From NCBI RefSeq assembly GCF_921293095.1, contig NC_060259.1:48403812-48467811 (forward strand): a stretch of DNA of 64,000 nucleotides, written 5' to 3'. The notes beneath the pieces are model-generated. The model saw only the letters and a program-made list of their open reading frames with translations, was not told where the DNA came from and did no database searches. Made by a program: the position numbers and the translations under genes. Shown here in pieces: positions 34,756 through 45,326 of this stretch. The first letter of the stretch is position 1. The number at the start of each line of letters is the position of its first letter. The stretch is from Ischnura elegans. Lineage: Eukaryota > Arthropoda > Insecta > Odonata > Coenagrionidae.

Positions 34756-35368
34756 TAGTGTATATACCGGAAGTTTGCGTACGAGCCCGTGAAGTACCTG
34801 AGCCGCGAGCAAAGGAGGGGAGGAAAGACCGACAAAAAAACCGTGTGGGACCGGCTCAGGTAGCTGGCAGGTCCATTCGCTCGCCCCTTTCCTCTCCCCC
34901 GACGAAGGCAACTAGCACCTATAATTATTAACCTTTTTTACTTTCTCATAACATCTCAATCTAAATATTGTATTTGTAAAGTACTAAAAAAAACTAAGAA
35001 GAATAATATAAAACACGAAGTGCTCCGATCATAATTATCGAAATGGTCGAAATATAAAACAAAACATACCTATAGTTTAACGGCTAAAAAATAACTTTCG
35101 ACAATTTCGTTATTTATGATCGTAGAACTTCGTGTATCATTCTTCTTGGCTTTTTTTAGTAATTTACGAATATGTTATTTACATTGAGATAGTAAAGAAA
35201 GTAAAAAAGTTAATAATTCTATTAGAGGTGCTAGTTGCGTTTGTCGGGGGGAGGAAAGGGACGGGCGAACGGACCCGTCAGCTACCTGTGTCGGTCCTTT
35301 CCTTCCCTTCTTTGCTCGCAGCTCAGGTACTTCGCGGGCCCGTGCGCCAACTTACGGTATACGCACTA
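34756..35368. mobile_element. Foldback element with about 300-bp arms
   Basis: Almost the whole 613 bp is a palindrome centred near 35060. The left arm TAGTGTATATACCGGAAGTT pairs with the right-end AACTTACGGTATACGCACTA, and the arms continue through GAAGTACCTGAGC and AACTAGCACCT to the centre. TA flanks both ends (34754-34755, 35369-35370), compatible with a Tc1/mariner-type target. It lies 128 bp beyond the stop codon of the glycoprotein gene, so its transcription would give a long hairpin RNA. Confidence 0.85.
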
Positions 35369-35496
35369 TAAAATTTCTCGAGAAGCAGAAGTGGCACCGC
35401 AAATTGAGTCCTAAAACTTTTCAAAGTGACTGTACAACACAATGGAAAAGTATTGAACGAGGAATGTCTTTACCTTATGATGGAGGCGTCTTCAAT

Positions 35497-35637
35497 TCAT
35501 TTATTGATTGGTTCCTGAGCGCCTTGGATCTTTGCCCGTCTTTTGTCAGAAATTGCCTTTTTCAGGGTTGAGAAAATGGCTACGAGGACGCTAACAGTTA
35601 AAGCAAAAATTGCGGCGTAAATCACTTCCATCAAAAC
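35497..35637 (-). CDS. Exon 2: transmembrane helix and cytoplasmic tail
   Basis: The acceptor TTTTGTGTTCTTTTTACAG has a good pyrimidine tract. The exon reads VLMEVIYAAIFALTVSVLVA, then IFSTLKKAISDKRRAKIQGA, then QEPINK and stop. A helix of about 19 hydrophobic residues is followed by a Lys/Arg-rich tail, consistent with the positive-inside rule for a type I protein. An AATAAA overlaps the stop (35505-35500), a possible poly(A) signal. It is too short to appear as an ordinary ORF. Confidence 0.7.
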   Translation of the reverse strand, partial: VLMEVIYAAIFALTVSVLVAIFSTLKKAISDKRRAKIQGAQEPINK

Positions 35638-38600
35638 CTGTAAAAAGAACACAAAAGACATTTTAGATTTAATTAGTCTCTCAAATATGAAAGAAATATC
35701 ATTAAATAGGATAAATTATTGAAAATATTTACCCTTTCTTTATAATTTTACAATTTTATCATGATAGAAATCAAATAAAAGCATGAAAAAACTGTCGAAT
35801 ATGAGAGAAAAATCATTAATACTATTTACACATTTTACATAAAAATGCCAATAAACGCAATCAGCATGAATTGAAATTCAAAATATGTTGCGTTCAAAAT
35901 ACACGCATGGAGTCAATGAAAAAGATTTGGTAAAAATAATTAAATATACCCTCGCAAAAATAATTTATATTTCACGAGTTTATAGTTTTTTATTGACGTT
36001 TCGTCCAAATTTCCTGTGGCCTTAGCGGTTTCTAACGTCACTTTGGAAATACCCTTCATTACTATACTTCCTTCCTCATTTCAATTATCAACAATAATTT
36101 TTTATTGATGCATATATTGGAGGTCACTTTCCTTTAAATTTTTTACCAGTAGCAAATTCAATGTCGTGTAACTCTCTCTCTAGAAGTGAATGCAAAATTG
36201 TCGACCAATGGATTTTCTTAGTAACACGTCTATTATGAAAATGTTTGTTAAGCAGACGTGCAAATTTTAATCCGCGTGTCTTACAGGAAAATAGCTGATG
36301 TAAGCACAGTTTTTTGCACTACCTTCTCTGTTACTAAAACTAGTGCTTAACGGAATTTATACGGAGCTGAGCTAATTACTCATAAATAAAAGTGATTATT
36401 CTGAAACTTAAGCAGACGACAATATGTGTATAATAAATAAGGTAAAACAGTGAAAAGGGAGGCGAAGACCCCACGCATAGTTAAGATTGTTTTTGCCACT
36501 ACCTAGAATTTATACTTTTCCACGACGCGCACTAATCGTAATAAGACGGAAATCGCAATCGAAGATTACAAATTTTTAACGTCTATCAAATTCATGGAAT
36601 CCTCTAGAATATTGCAAAATCCATGTACATTAGGCCGGCCCTTATTTTTCAGAATTGCGAAAAGTTATATTTTCCTAGTCTCAAAATGATCCAAATGAGG
36701 TTTATATTTACATGTTGAAATTTGGTTACTCTAAAATAACGGCAACCCGTGCCCCAAGGGCCCTAAGTACTGAGGACCCTCAATTAAGCTTTTTGAAGCA
36801 GAAAAAGTGCTATCCATATGTAAAACGTAAAAGGAAAGGCTTAAGGTCCGATTTTCTGTTTGTTTTGACCTATCTCTAAGCGTTTACGAGATATCGTCCG
36901 TCGTAATGCAATCCACCCCCCCAGGGCGCCACCCCGCACTGGGGCGCCGCTGAGGTACGGCCCGCACCACTTACTAGAGACTACCCCTACACCCCCTCCC
37001 CTCCCTCGACAGAGTCTTTGCTCCCACTGGCAAGATCTAGCCTCTGAAGAAATGTGCTTACCTTTTTCACATCCGATACTTTATATGTAAGTAGAAATTA
37101 GGGGAATTTTTGCTCAGTTCATGAGTTACATGATTACATTTAGCCGCTTGAGCATGCCATAATATATGCTCTCTAACTAGCACGGTATTGAATGCTGCTC
37201 TGGTCAACAAAATACCATTATCGTCGCAGTATGTTTCCCTGCCTGCTCATTCATGATAGCGATAAAGAATTTGTTAAATACCCTCATCGACGAAAACGGT
37301 TGGAATACGAATACACGAGTCCTTTAATGCAACTGTTTTTGTAATATATTATAACGACGGTAGGGCCAAAAAACTCCCATCTTCACGATTTTAATTTAAA
37401 TGGAACGAAGTGGATCGGGCCGGTGTGGTAGCTGAAGTGTCGGCTTCCCACTCCGTGGGCTCGGGTTCAAATGCCGGCAGTGGCAGAGAATTTTCAGGGA
37501 TAACCCCATTCCTGATTGAATGTTATACGGAGAACATTTCAAGGGCAACACTCCATCCGTCGGGTGGGACGTTAAGCCGTGGCCCCTTGGCGCCTTTCGT
37601 TAAGGCTAATGCCGACGCCGCGGCGTCGTGTATTGCGGGCTATGGGGCGCGACAACCGCTCGACATCATTTTGCTTTACCACGAAAAAATCGGAGGGGAG
37701 CTAGTTGGAGCAAGATTTTTCTTATCCGTATAATAATATAGACTTCAGTCTAACTCTTTGTATAAATATTTTAGGAGCGGCAAGCGGCGGTAACTACTTT
37801 TATCCTAGCGTCAGGTAAAAAATTAACGAAAAACAGTGATATTTTTAGCAATTCATAAAGTTCATTAATAACGATTGACTAAAACAAAAGTTCGCTCTTA
37901 ATTAACTAAAAGGGTGGTACTACCAATAAATATCCTCAAAAATTTCGAGCTATAAACTGTATTCCATTGCATGTGGAACAAACGATGAACTTTTACGTAT
38001 AAATCGCGCACTCACAATTTCATGGATTTTCATTGATTTTTGGCGAGCTATAAAGATTAAACAAAAATTTTTGAAAAAAAAATTGAATTCAGTTTTACAT
38101 GCCTAGGACCTTATAAAATAATATAGCATTCCCGATTTGAAATAAAAAAGTAGATATTTTGATTTTTGGCCAGTTTTTTCGATTTCAGCCCACAGTGCGC
38201 CGGGTTCCTCTCCACCCTTCCTTCCATACCGTTCCCTGATGGCGCAAATGAATTCGGCTATCGGTTGCCTCCTCCGAATACCATGCGATGAAATGAATAA
38301 ATAATATTTACTCTCATTTCATATACTTAAAACCATAAAAATACTATTAGCTGCTGGAAGAGCAACGGCGTGGATGGTCGCAATATTATGCTAAATGGTG
38401 GCCGACTTACCCCAAATTTTGGATTCTTCTCGGTAGTATGAACAGAAGCAGTCTTGTTTTTCATGGAACTATCGCCTTCTTTAAGTGGCTTCTTCAGTTT
38501 ATCCTGGTCAGCTGCTGCTCTTCCCATCAGGACTTTCTCAATAATTCCGCTGTAGATTTTGGAGGCATTCGCGGATCCCGCATTTTTTTCAAGAGAGGGA

Positions 38601-40441
38601 AAATCAAAGCTGGGGTCGTCAATCCTAATTTTGCCCAAGGGAAGACTGAGGTTCTTAATTTTCAATTCAGTAATATTTATCATCGGCCAGATTGCAAAAT
38701 AGTCAGGTTTTTCTTTCGTAGTAAAATTTTTCTTGTCTGCACGCTCACTTCCAATGAGACTTTTGCCGTACTCGTTGATGAATACCGACAAAGGATTCTT
38801 TGGTGTCATTTGGGTGCTGACCCTTTTAATTTCTTCGTTGCCGATATCGGTGACATAAATATTATCATCAGAAGCAACAGTAGCGCTGGATTCGCTCATT
38901 TTCTCCTTGCGGATTATCATGCTCTCAGGTTGACCATGGACTTCGGCAAATTTTGGCCAACTTCCCAAACCATTTTTCGCGGTGATATTTTTCTTATGAT
39001 CATATTGGTTTCTTCTCAAGGTGCCACGGACATTATGGTCAGATTTAGGGCTTTTGGGTGCCTTCACATCAGTTTTTTTGTTTTCGCTGTCCGAAGAGTT
39101 GATTGCAGATGTTGTATCTTCAGCGGAAACCACACCAGTGCTGGGGTCTTCAACTTTGATCCCGCTCATTAGTTCAGTATTGTTCATCCACTGAGCTTCA
39201 TTCCAAACAGATGCCGTTCCCCTCTCCAAATCATTTGATTTCTCTGTCGTATTTGTTTTTGTCTTGCGTTGCCCGTTGTTTCCCCTGAAAGTGCTGCTAT
39301 TTTCTTTTAGGAATTCCACCAGAATCTTCTCCAATTTCTTCATCACGCCATCTCCGGTGGCATTCACGTCTGCAGTGCTCTTTCCAGGAGAGGACAAGGT
39401 TGAGTTTGAGTCTTCATCCTTCATCTTTCTCACGTGGTCACTCTTTTTCTCAAGCTTACCTTCGGTTTCGGCAAGTTTCGGCACACTTAAGGAATCGTCA
39501 GGATTTTCTGTCGCAGTGAAATTTTCAAGATGTTCACCGTTGAAACTGTCGCTCTCTCCATCAAATGATTCCGCCAAAGACTTCTCAAATATCTTCTGTA
39601 CACCAACACTTTCATTTCCTTTCCTACCGAAAGTGAATGCATCCATGCTTTCTGCTCTTTCAAGGGAGTCTACCCGGGTGATGAAGTCCTTAGCTTTAAT
39701 GTTGTTCATAAGGTGACTGTTATTCGTTTTTTTACCGCCAATCTTGATCAATGCCGGCCAAGTTACCGAATAGTCAGATTTTTCTGTTGCGGTGGAATTT
39801 TCGATGTCTGCCCAATCAGTCTCTCCGAAGGTGCCACCACTTTCATCACGGGACTCGGCAGTAGATGACGTATTGAATGTCTTTGAGACGCCAAAATTTT
39901 CAAATTCTTGTTTGTCTCCAGCGGAGGCATTCTTGACTTCGGTCCTGTCTTCAGCAGAATGTGCATTAGGGCTGGAGTCTTCAACCTCTGACCCATTCTT
40001 AAGTTGAGTGCTGTTCTTATGATGAGCTTCTTTTTTCTCGTAAAATATCGATCTAGTTACAAATTTACTATTTTTAACTGTAAAGGCTGAATTTTCAATA
40101 GTTGCCTCGTCGTTTCCTCCAAAATTGCCGCTTTCATCATCGAGTGATTCCACGTCAGACCTCTCAGATGTCTTCGTAAGGCCAATCTTTCCAATATTTT
40201 TGGTATCGGCAGTGGAAGCAGTCACGTCTTCAATTCCGTGTTTCAGGGGCGGCAAACGTGTGCTGAAATCTTCATCTTTCACCATCTTCATCAGAAAAAT
40301 ATTTTTCTTAAGTAGACCGTCGGTATTGGTTGCAGTGTCGAATTTGGCATACTTCTCGGCTGAATTTCCGTATCTCGATGCATTTACGTAGGGTAAAAAT
40401 AGTGCGAGGGCAACTATTACTCTAACTAAATGTTTCAGCAT
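35497..40441 (-). CDS. Unrecognised modular type I membrane glycoprotein, two exons
   Basis: Exon 1 is 38411-40441 (677 codons) and exon 2 is 35497-35637 (46 codons plus stop), joined in phase 0. Residues 1-21 are a signal peptide (VIVALALFLPYVNA). Residues 22-677 are about seven degenerate modules. Module starts resembling N-[STF]-T-A-T-E-K lie near 117, 214, 307, 397, 485, 572 and 662, spaced 87-97 residues. Each has a WP-like motif near its start, a K..DD/ED..T block and an acidic ES..F block. More than 20 N-X-S/T sequons are present and cysteines are scarce. Exon 2 gives VIYAAIFALTVSVLVAIF and a basic tail. I recognise no family. A mucin-like or adhesion-type surface protein is a guess. 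The alternative is the unspliced 704-aa secreted form ending at 38327. Confidence 0.75.
36290..36605 (+). repeat. Segment duplicated at 42.0 kb (copy in gene intron)
   Basis: Blocks such as AAAAGGGAGGCGAAGA, TCCACGACGCGCACTAATCG and ACGTCTATCAAATTCATGGA recur in the same order and orientation at 42000-42270. A further match lies at about 37070-37150 and 46640-46700. One copy lies in the intron of the glycoprotein gene and the other in its 5' flank. Confidence 0.8.
37414..38288 (+). repeat. SINE family 2, split by a Transib-type insertion
   Basis: The head has A-box-like GTGTGGTAGCTGAAGTG and B-box GGGTTCAAATGCC. The body to 37620 and the tail 38203-38288 (GGGTTCCTCTCCACCCTTCC ... AATACCAT) match the copy at 48603-48895 throughout. 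The 577 bp between is an insertion. The 107-aa ORF at 37410-37733 spans the join and is spurious. Confidence 0.85.
37621..38197 (-). mobile_element. Transib-type insertion with TSD CGCCG
   Basis: The right terminus, read on the minus strand, is CACTGTGGGCTGAAATCG, the same end as at 29124. The 5 bp CGCCG stands on both sides (37616-37620 and 38198-38202) and occurs once at the matching point of the intact SINE at 48.8 kb. The left end has lost the expected inverted repeat (it starts CGGCGTCGTG). It lies in the glycoprotein gene intron and was inserted into the SINE. Confidence 0.78.
38411..40441 (-). CDS. Exon 1 of the modular glycoprotein
   Basis: The start is the ATG at 40441, the first in the frame and followed by a clear signal peptide. 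The exon is open for 677 codons and ends GGG|GTAAGT, a near-perfect donor (GT at 38410-38409). Frames on the opposite strand, up to 244 aa, are antisense shadows. The frame stays open 27 codons past the donor to a TAA/TGA-type stop at 38327. That extension is hydrophobic and unlike the modules. Confidence 0.85.
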
Positions 40442-40652
40442 GATAAATTAGGCTAATCCCTGAGAATCCTAATCACAAGCTTTGCGTTGCACAATTTCAC
40501 CACAATTATGTTGCTGATGTTTGCACTTCACAAAGAATTGAAGGAAGTCCTTATGGGAAATATTATTCAAATTTAAAAACTTGATTCCAATTTGTCTATT
40601 TTCGTTGCACAATATGCTCTTCACTTGTGTCACTGGTGTATGAACTTCACTA

Positions 40653-40685
40653 TGAGGCGTATGCTGCGCTTCTTGGTATAAAAAG
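40653..40685 (-). promoter_or_regulatory. Core promoter of the glycoprotein gene
   Basis: On the minus strand, TTTTTATACC is followed 27 nt later by CCTCATAGT, matching insect TATA-initiator spacing with the start A at 40653. This predicts a 5' UTR of about 210 nt with no intron. The plus strand also reads TATAAAAAG here, so the box could serve either direction. Confidence 0.5.
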
Positions 40686-40689
40686 TTTC

Positions 40690-41990
40690 GCCTAATTCAC
40701 TCGCATGAACGTCAACGAAGAAGACACTCGATGATGTTCACTGGACGACTGATCAAGACGTACTGGATGACTCTCCTCTCGCGTCTTTCCATGAGTACCC
40801 ATGTCCATGTCCCCCTCTCTCTGATCACCCCACCCCTCTTCCGCCCCCTTCATCCTCTTCCTCACCTCCAACTACCCCTTTTAAAATTGCACCCAGCTTG
40901 CTTTCGTAATGAGTGGTATTTTTCGTAAGAATTTTCCCTGACGTCGTTCCAATCCGTGAAACCCATTAATGTGAGACAAAAATGGAGCAATAAAATTGCA
41001 AAAGAAGGAGTTCATTTTTTTGCTTTTTTTTAAGTTTTATTAAGTTATCTAAAAAGAAAGCAATGAATTTTATTTTGGTTAATTAGTATTATTCAAGTGC
41101 TCATAATTAAAGTATTATTCAAGTTGCGAACGGACATGGTTAATTTTAATTAGGTGATTATTATATTTTCCTCGGTTCGTATCTTTCATATTCTCGGAAC
41201 TTTTACGAGTTGGTTGCGGGCGTGAGGAGTTCTCGGCATCGCCACCGGGTCGGGAACTGCATTAATATATATTCACGGAACGGAATGATACCTGTGTAAG
41301 ATTAACTGCTTAAAGTGTTATTAGACTGAGTTATGCATAACCTTTAGTGACACATTCGTTTCATACTCGTATGATGCTAAAATTATTTGTTCTCTTTTGA
41401 GATGTTGTAATGAGTTGCGTAGATTGCGCTTGGCAATAACTGCTCGGAGTTCCACATTAAGTTTTTTCTGAATCAAATTATCTTTATTTGTATGATTACC
41501 AAGAATCTAATGTTTGGATGGAAAAATAGGGGTTTTCAAAAACTAACGAGCAAGCTAGAACATGTAACACATATTCGCACGGCATTTTTTTTACCCCAGG
41601 TTGAATTAATATTTCCTTATCACGAGGAAAAAGAATTACTCGCTCCTTATGGCGATGTCGCTTGAGGAAAAATTAACTAACCGGATGTCATTTAACTACT
41701 AGCGATTTCGAATGGTCGATTGTCTTCTCGGCGTGAAGCGGTATGCGGCGTTTCTTATCGAGCAGCAAAATGTCTGGAAATGACTCTCTCAACGCATTTT
41801 ATTATTGAAAATATTTCAAGTAAAGCTTGAGCCTAACGAGAACTCGCTCGCTTCCAACTTTCTTCTGAGCGAGGGCTTTCCTATCTGCAGATTCTTTTAC
41901 TATTTTTTTCATTTCACTTCCGTGAGGCAACTTTGCTAATATCTTGTGGCGATGGCACGTCGCATAGTTATCCAAATTAGAAAACTAATG
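40690..41990. other. 5' flank of the glycoprotein gene
   Basis: A Pro/Leu-rich 65-aa ORF at 40731-40928 looks like chance coding in a C-rich tract. Nothing else was recognised. Confidence 0.4.
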
Positions 41991-41999
41991 CGTAAAATA

Positions 42000-42270
42000 C
42001 TGTTCTACCCTGCATCGTTTACGGAATTTATATTTTGTCGCTCTCATAAATAAAAGAGTTTATTCAGAAAATTAAGCAGACGATAATATGAGCATAATAA
42101 ATAAGGTAAATCAGTGAAAAGGGAGGCGAAGATCCCACGCATAGTTAAGATTTTTTGCTACTATCTAGAATTTATACTTTTCCACGACGCGCACTAATCG
42201 GAGTAAGACGGAAATCAAAATCGAAAATTACGAATTTTTAACGTCTATCAAATTCATGGAATCCTTTACA
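42000..42270 (+). repeat. Segment duplicated from or to 36.3 kb (5' flank copy)
   Basis: A direct duplicate of 36290-36605 at high identity, ending where the large TIR element at 42294 begins. The downstream match at 46640-46700 suggests the element inserted into a longer duplicated block. Confidence 0.8.
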
Positions 42271-42733
42271 ATCCTCTATTGTATCATCCATATACTATGG
42301 TGGAAAAAAGTATCCCTACAGAGTTTGTGCCGCCACCATCGCCTCGCAGGAGAATGGATTCCCTTTCTAACGGTATATAATCCTTGGAATGAGACGAGGG
42401 AAATTCGAATACGGTCTTTTTTCAGCCACCAAGTTCGTACGGTGAATTTGCCTGCCTCGAACTCAGGCTCGAACGTGTTTCGTACTCCTAGTATGTTGGG
42501 GCATTCGATATCCTTAGGATTTGTGTCTTCCTTTTACCCGCTATCTCCCTCTAACCCTCCTTTCCGTTTCTTCTTCGCACATACTCTGGCACTCGTAATA
42601 AAATTCACTTTAAGCTCATCTCCACTTCCTCATTTTCTCGTCTCTGAAAATTTACGGGATAAATATTCGCAAGACGTAATATAGGCACCAATGGTTCGGA
42701 GCGATTTTGAGCATCAGGAATTACTCTAAATAC

Positions 42734-45057
42734 ACTGGTCAACAAAAAAACTTTTTTTCTGTCCTAGAGATGTTGTTGGGTAATACTAGAGGTGCTTTCC
42801 GTCCTGATTCCAAATCTGGGCTTAGATGTTTTCTATCACGTCTAGTTTATTTAGTACAACCGAATTAAATAAGGGTTCAAGGATATTTAAGCAAATAAAC
42901 CGTGATTTAAAAAAAAATGTGAAAAATTAAGTACTTTCATAGGATTTTATCGTATATTTAGCATCTGATAAGTCCCTATTCATGGAATTGTGATGCGTGT
43001 CCATCGGTAATATCCTAACATATGTTTTTCCAGGCTAATTTCAGCAACGCCTGTTGCTGAAATTTCCTTGGTGCTATTTTTCCAAATGTAAAATATCTTG
43101 GTCGAAACGCTCACTGTGTTCATTTCTAACGGCGCTGAGGTTTGGTGGAAAAAGGCAAGGTGTGAGTCGAGAAAATTAATTTTTAAATTCATATTGCAGC
43201 CCATTTTTGGTACGATTTAATTTAACATGCCACCAGATCGTGATAACTTTCAGCCATGATATTTCCTAAAACATTTTCAGGTACATTTCTGAAGGCTTTC
43301 CACGCGCTTTTTTCCGTTGACCTCAATTTCTGTTGAAATTCCGAATCCTTCGGCACCTTCCTAATCTGTGGCCCCATACAAATTCCTTCTTTGATCTTTG
43401 CCTCACTTAATTGAAGGAATTTTTGATTCAAATAAGTAAAACCAGCACCATTTTGTCCATGGCTTTCAAAAAATTAAAAAAAAAGACCTTATTTAATATG
43501 CAGAGGTGGAAAAAGAATATTTTTTGGATCGACCAAAGGCTGACAAAGGACTTTTTGGATCCAGGAATTACTTCTTTACATTTCGGACAATTTTCTTTCA
43601 AGTAATAATTTTTTCTGTCTCTGATATCCCACTCGCAGATGAAGCAACAGCATTTCGTTTAGCCAAGCTGCAAGCCTAGTAAAATTGCAGTTACTTCTAA
43701 GTGGCCACAAATTTTCCATTTACATTTTTGGTAGTGAATTTTCTCTACAGGTAACTGCATATTCTCTTAAGATTCTTTCATTTCAGTTTCATTAGTTAAC
43801 AGTATTAATGGGAGCTCATTGCCATTATGTAAGAGATTAGCCTTTTAAATAACCTAGGAGGAATAAAGAACAAACGCTAATCATGTGTGCTGAATTCAAA
43901 ATTAAGAGTATCCATAACAGAGAGAGCATCATTTCAAAAAGCAAATTGTTTTCTGGAGGAAAAATGGTGAGATTGAGATATCAAAATTTTCGTATCTGGA
44001 TCCAGCAATTTCCAACCCTTTAATCGTGGTCCTAATATTTAACCCTGCTTTTTTGATAAAATTTAAATCATGCACTATATCATTTAAATCCTCTTGCGTT
44101 AAAAAATGAGGTTCATCAGATGTACTCGGTCCAAAATTTGGGTCCTTCGAGTTTCCGAATCCTTGATTATCAAGTTCTTCATTACTTTCTGAATCTTTGC
44201 TAAGATTAACATACTCCATTAGTTCCGACACTTGTAAATTTCAGGAATAAGGGAACGGTAGTATCGCTGATTCAAAGTTGAATGGATATTTTACTGTGAG
44301 TTTTGACTTTGATGCAATTCCTTTCATTTTTTCAACAAAAATAACAGTCTGAAAACTGATTTACCAAATCATAGGGACGGCGAATTCCTTATGACGTTTT
44401 CTGTTACTTTAAACAGCAAGAAGCCCGACACTAGTGCCACACAAGACATGAGGAGTCCATTCTTTATCTTGGCCACCCAACAAGCAGTCAAAATAAAGCT
44501 TATAACACTGTCTGAAAAAGGGAGTAATTTTCCGCCTTTGAGCCTTAAAAGTAATTTCACCGTATACATAACAAAATTCATCAGGATGGTTCAAGCACTA
44601 TCTTGGCCTGATTAAAGCTAAGCCACTTGTCAGCGATTACATTGTAATAAGCTGTAATTTCCTTCGAGCAACTAAATTCTCAAGCTATCTTCAGAGAAAA
44701 CAAACGTCTTCACACACCGACAGCTGGTCACATGCTGTTGTGAAGTGGCAGCTGAGTCAGCATTGTTTGAACAAAACGACAGGATATTACAATTTTAAAC
44801 ATATTTTGACAGGATTTTTGGCTTGACGTTGTGGGACAACATGTTTTGGCAGGAGAGTTTTATTTTCACTTTTTCATGCTATCACGATACATAAATGAAT
44901 TAAATTACTTCTTTCGTAAAAGCAAAAACATACATTAAGCTGTCCTAAAGAAACTAGATGCGATAGAAAGACTCTTAAGCACAGATTCGGAACATTGCGA
45001 AAAATACATTCAAGATCAATCAACAGCGTCTCTAGAACAAAATCTATGTTGACCAGT
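42734..45057 (-). mobile_element. Coding DNA transposon nested in copy A
   Basis: The ends ACTGGTCAACA and TGTTGACCAGT are inverted repeats, and the whole 2.3 kb is absent from the otherwise collinear copy B. It carries minus-strand coding fragments of one transposon protein. Target duplication and superfamily were not resolved. Confidence 0.7.
42980..44594 (-). pseudogene. Broken ORF of an arthropod transposon protein
   Basis: In order on the minus strand: NHPDEFCYVYGEITFKAQRR with LYFDCLLGGQDKEWTPHVLC (44594 onward, zinc-finger-like), EPHFLTQEDLNDIVHDL (44100s), NQKFLQLSEAKIKEGICMGP and STEKSAWKAF (43400-43250), and MGCNMNLKINFLDSHLAFF (43200). From memory, this order of motifs recurs in many uncharacterised arthropod proteins that are probably transposon-encoded. 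Stops and frameshifts separate the blocks, so it is not functional. I cannot name the transposase superfamily. Confidence 0.65.
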
Positions 45058-45187
45058 CATGCCTAAACAATTATCACTTTAAAAGGTTTTAGTGCGTCAA
45101 TTGCGATTGAAAATTTCCTCAATGATATGCACATGATTTCTTCAAGTTTAATTGACGACACAATTTTTCGAGGTAAGTTTTCATAAA

Positions 45188-45326
45188 TCGTAAAACAAAT
45201 ATAGTCTGAGGTTTCAGGCGAGATGGAGTGGAAACGTGACATAATGAAAATGAGAAAGCAGGGGCAATTTCCACAATTTTATTGTGGAAATATGCTCCTG
45301 CTTTTTCATTTTCATCGTAAAACAAA
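45188..45326. repeat. Small insertion with near-perfect hairpin
   Basis: A 12-bp direct repeat TCGTAAAACAAA (45188-45199 and 45315-45326) flanks a segment absent from copy B. At 45244-45315 it contains a 72-nt hairpin: arms of about 34 nt (starting ATGAAAATGA, with GCAGG and TTTCCACAAT) around a loop of about 4 nt, with a few mismatches. Confidence 0.75.

Noticed and set aside
37410-37733. 107-aa ORF with polar composition
   Set aside because: It runs from a tRNA-derived SINE into a Transib-type insertion.
38327-38410. 27-residue hydrophobic C-terminus of the 704-aa ORF as a real membrane anchor
   Set aside because: It lies beyond a strong GTAAGT donor, is unlike the modules, and has no charged stop-transfer tail. 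The downstream exon explains a membrane anchor better.
38438-39172. 244-aa plus-strand ORF (and others at 39264-39716, 40125-40391)
   Set aside because: They lie antisense within the 677-codon glycoprotein exon, lack their own promoter or family resemblance, and mirror its codon pattern.
40731-40928. Plus-strand 65-aa ORF downstream of a TATAAAAAG
   Set aside because: Its Pro/Leu/His composition follows from a C-rich tract, and the TATA fits the minus-strand gene spacing with an initiator.
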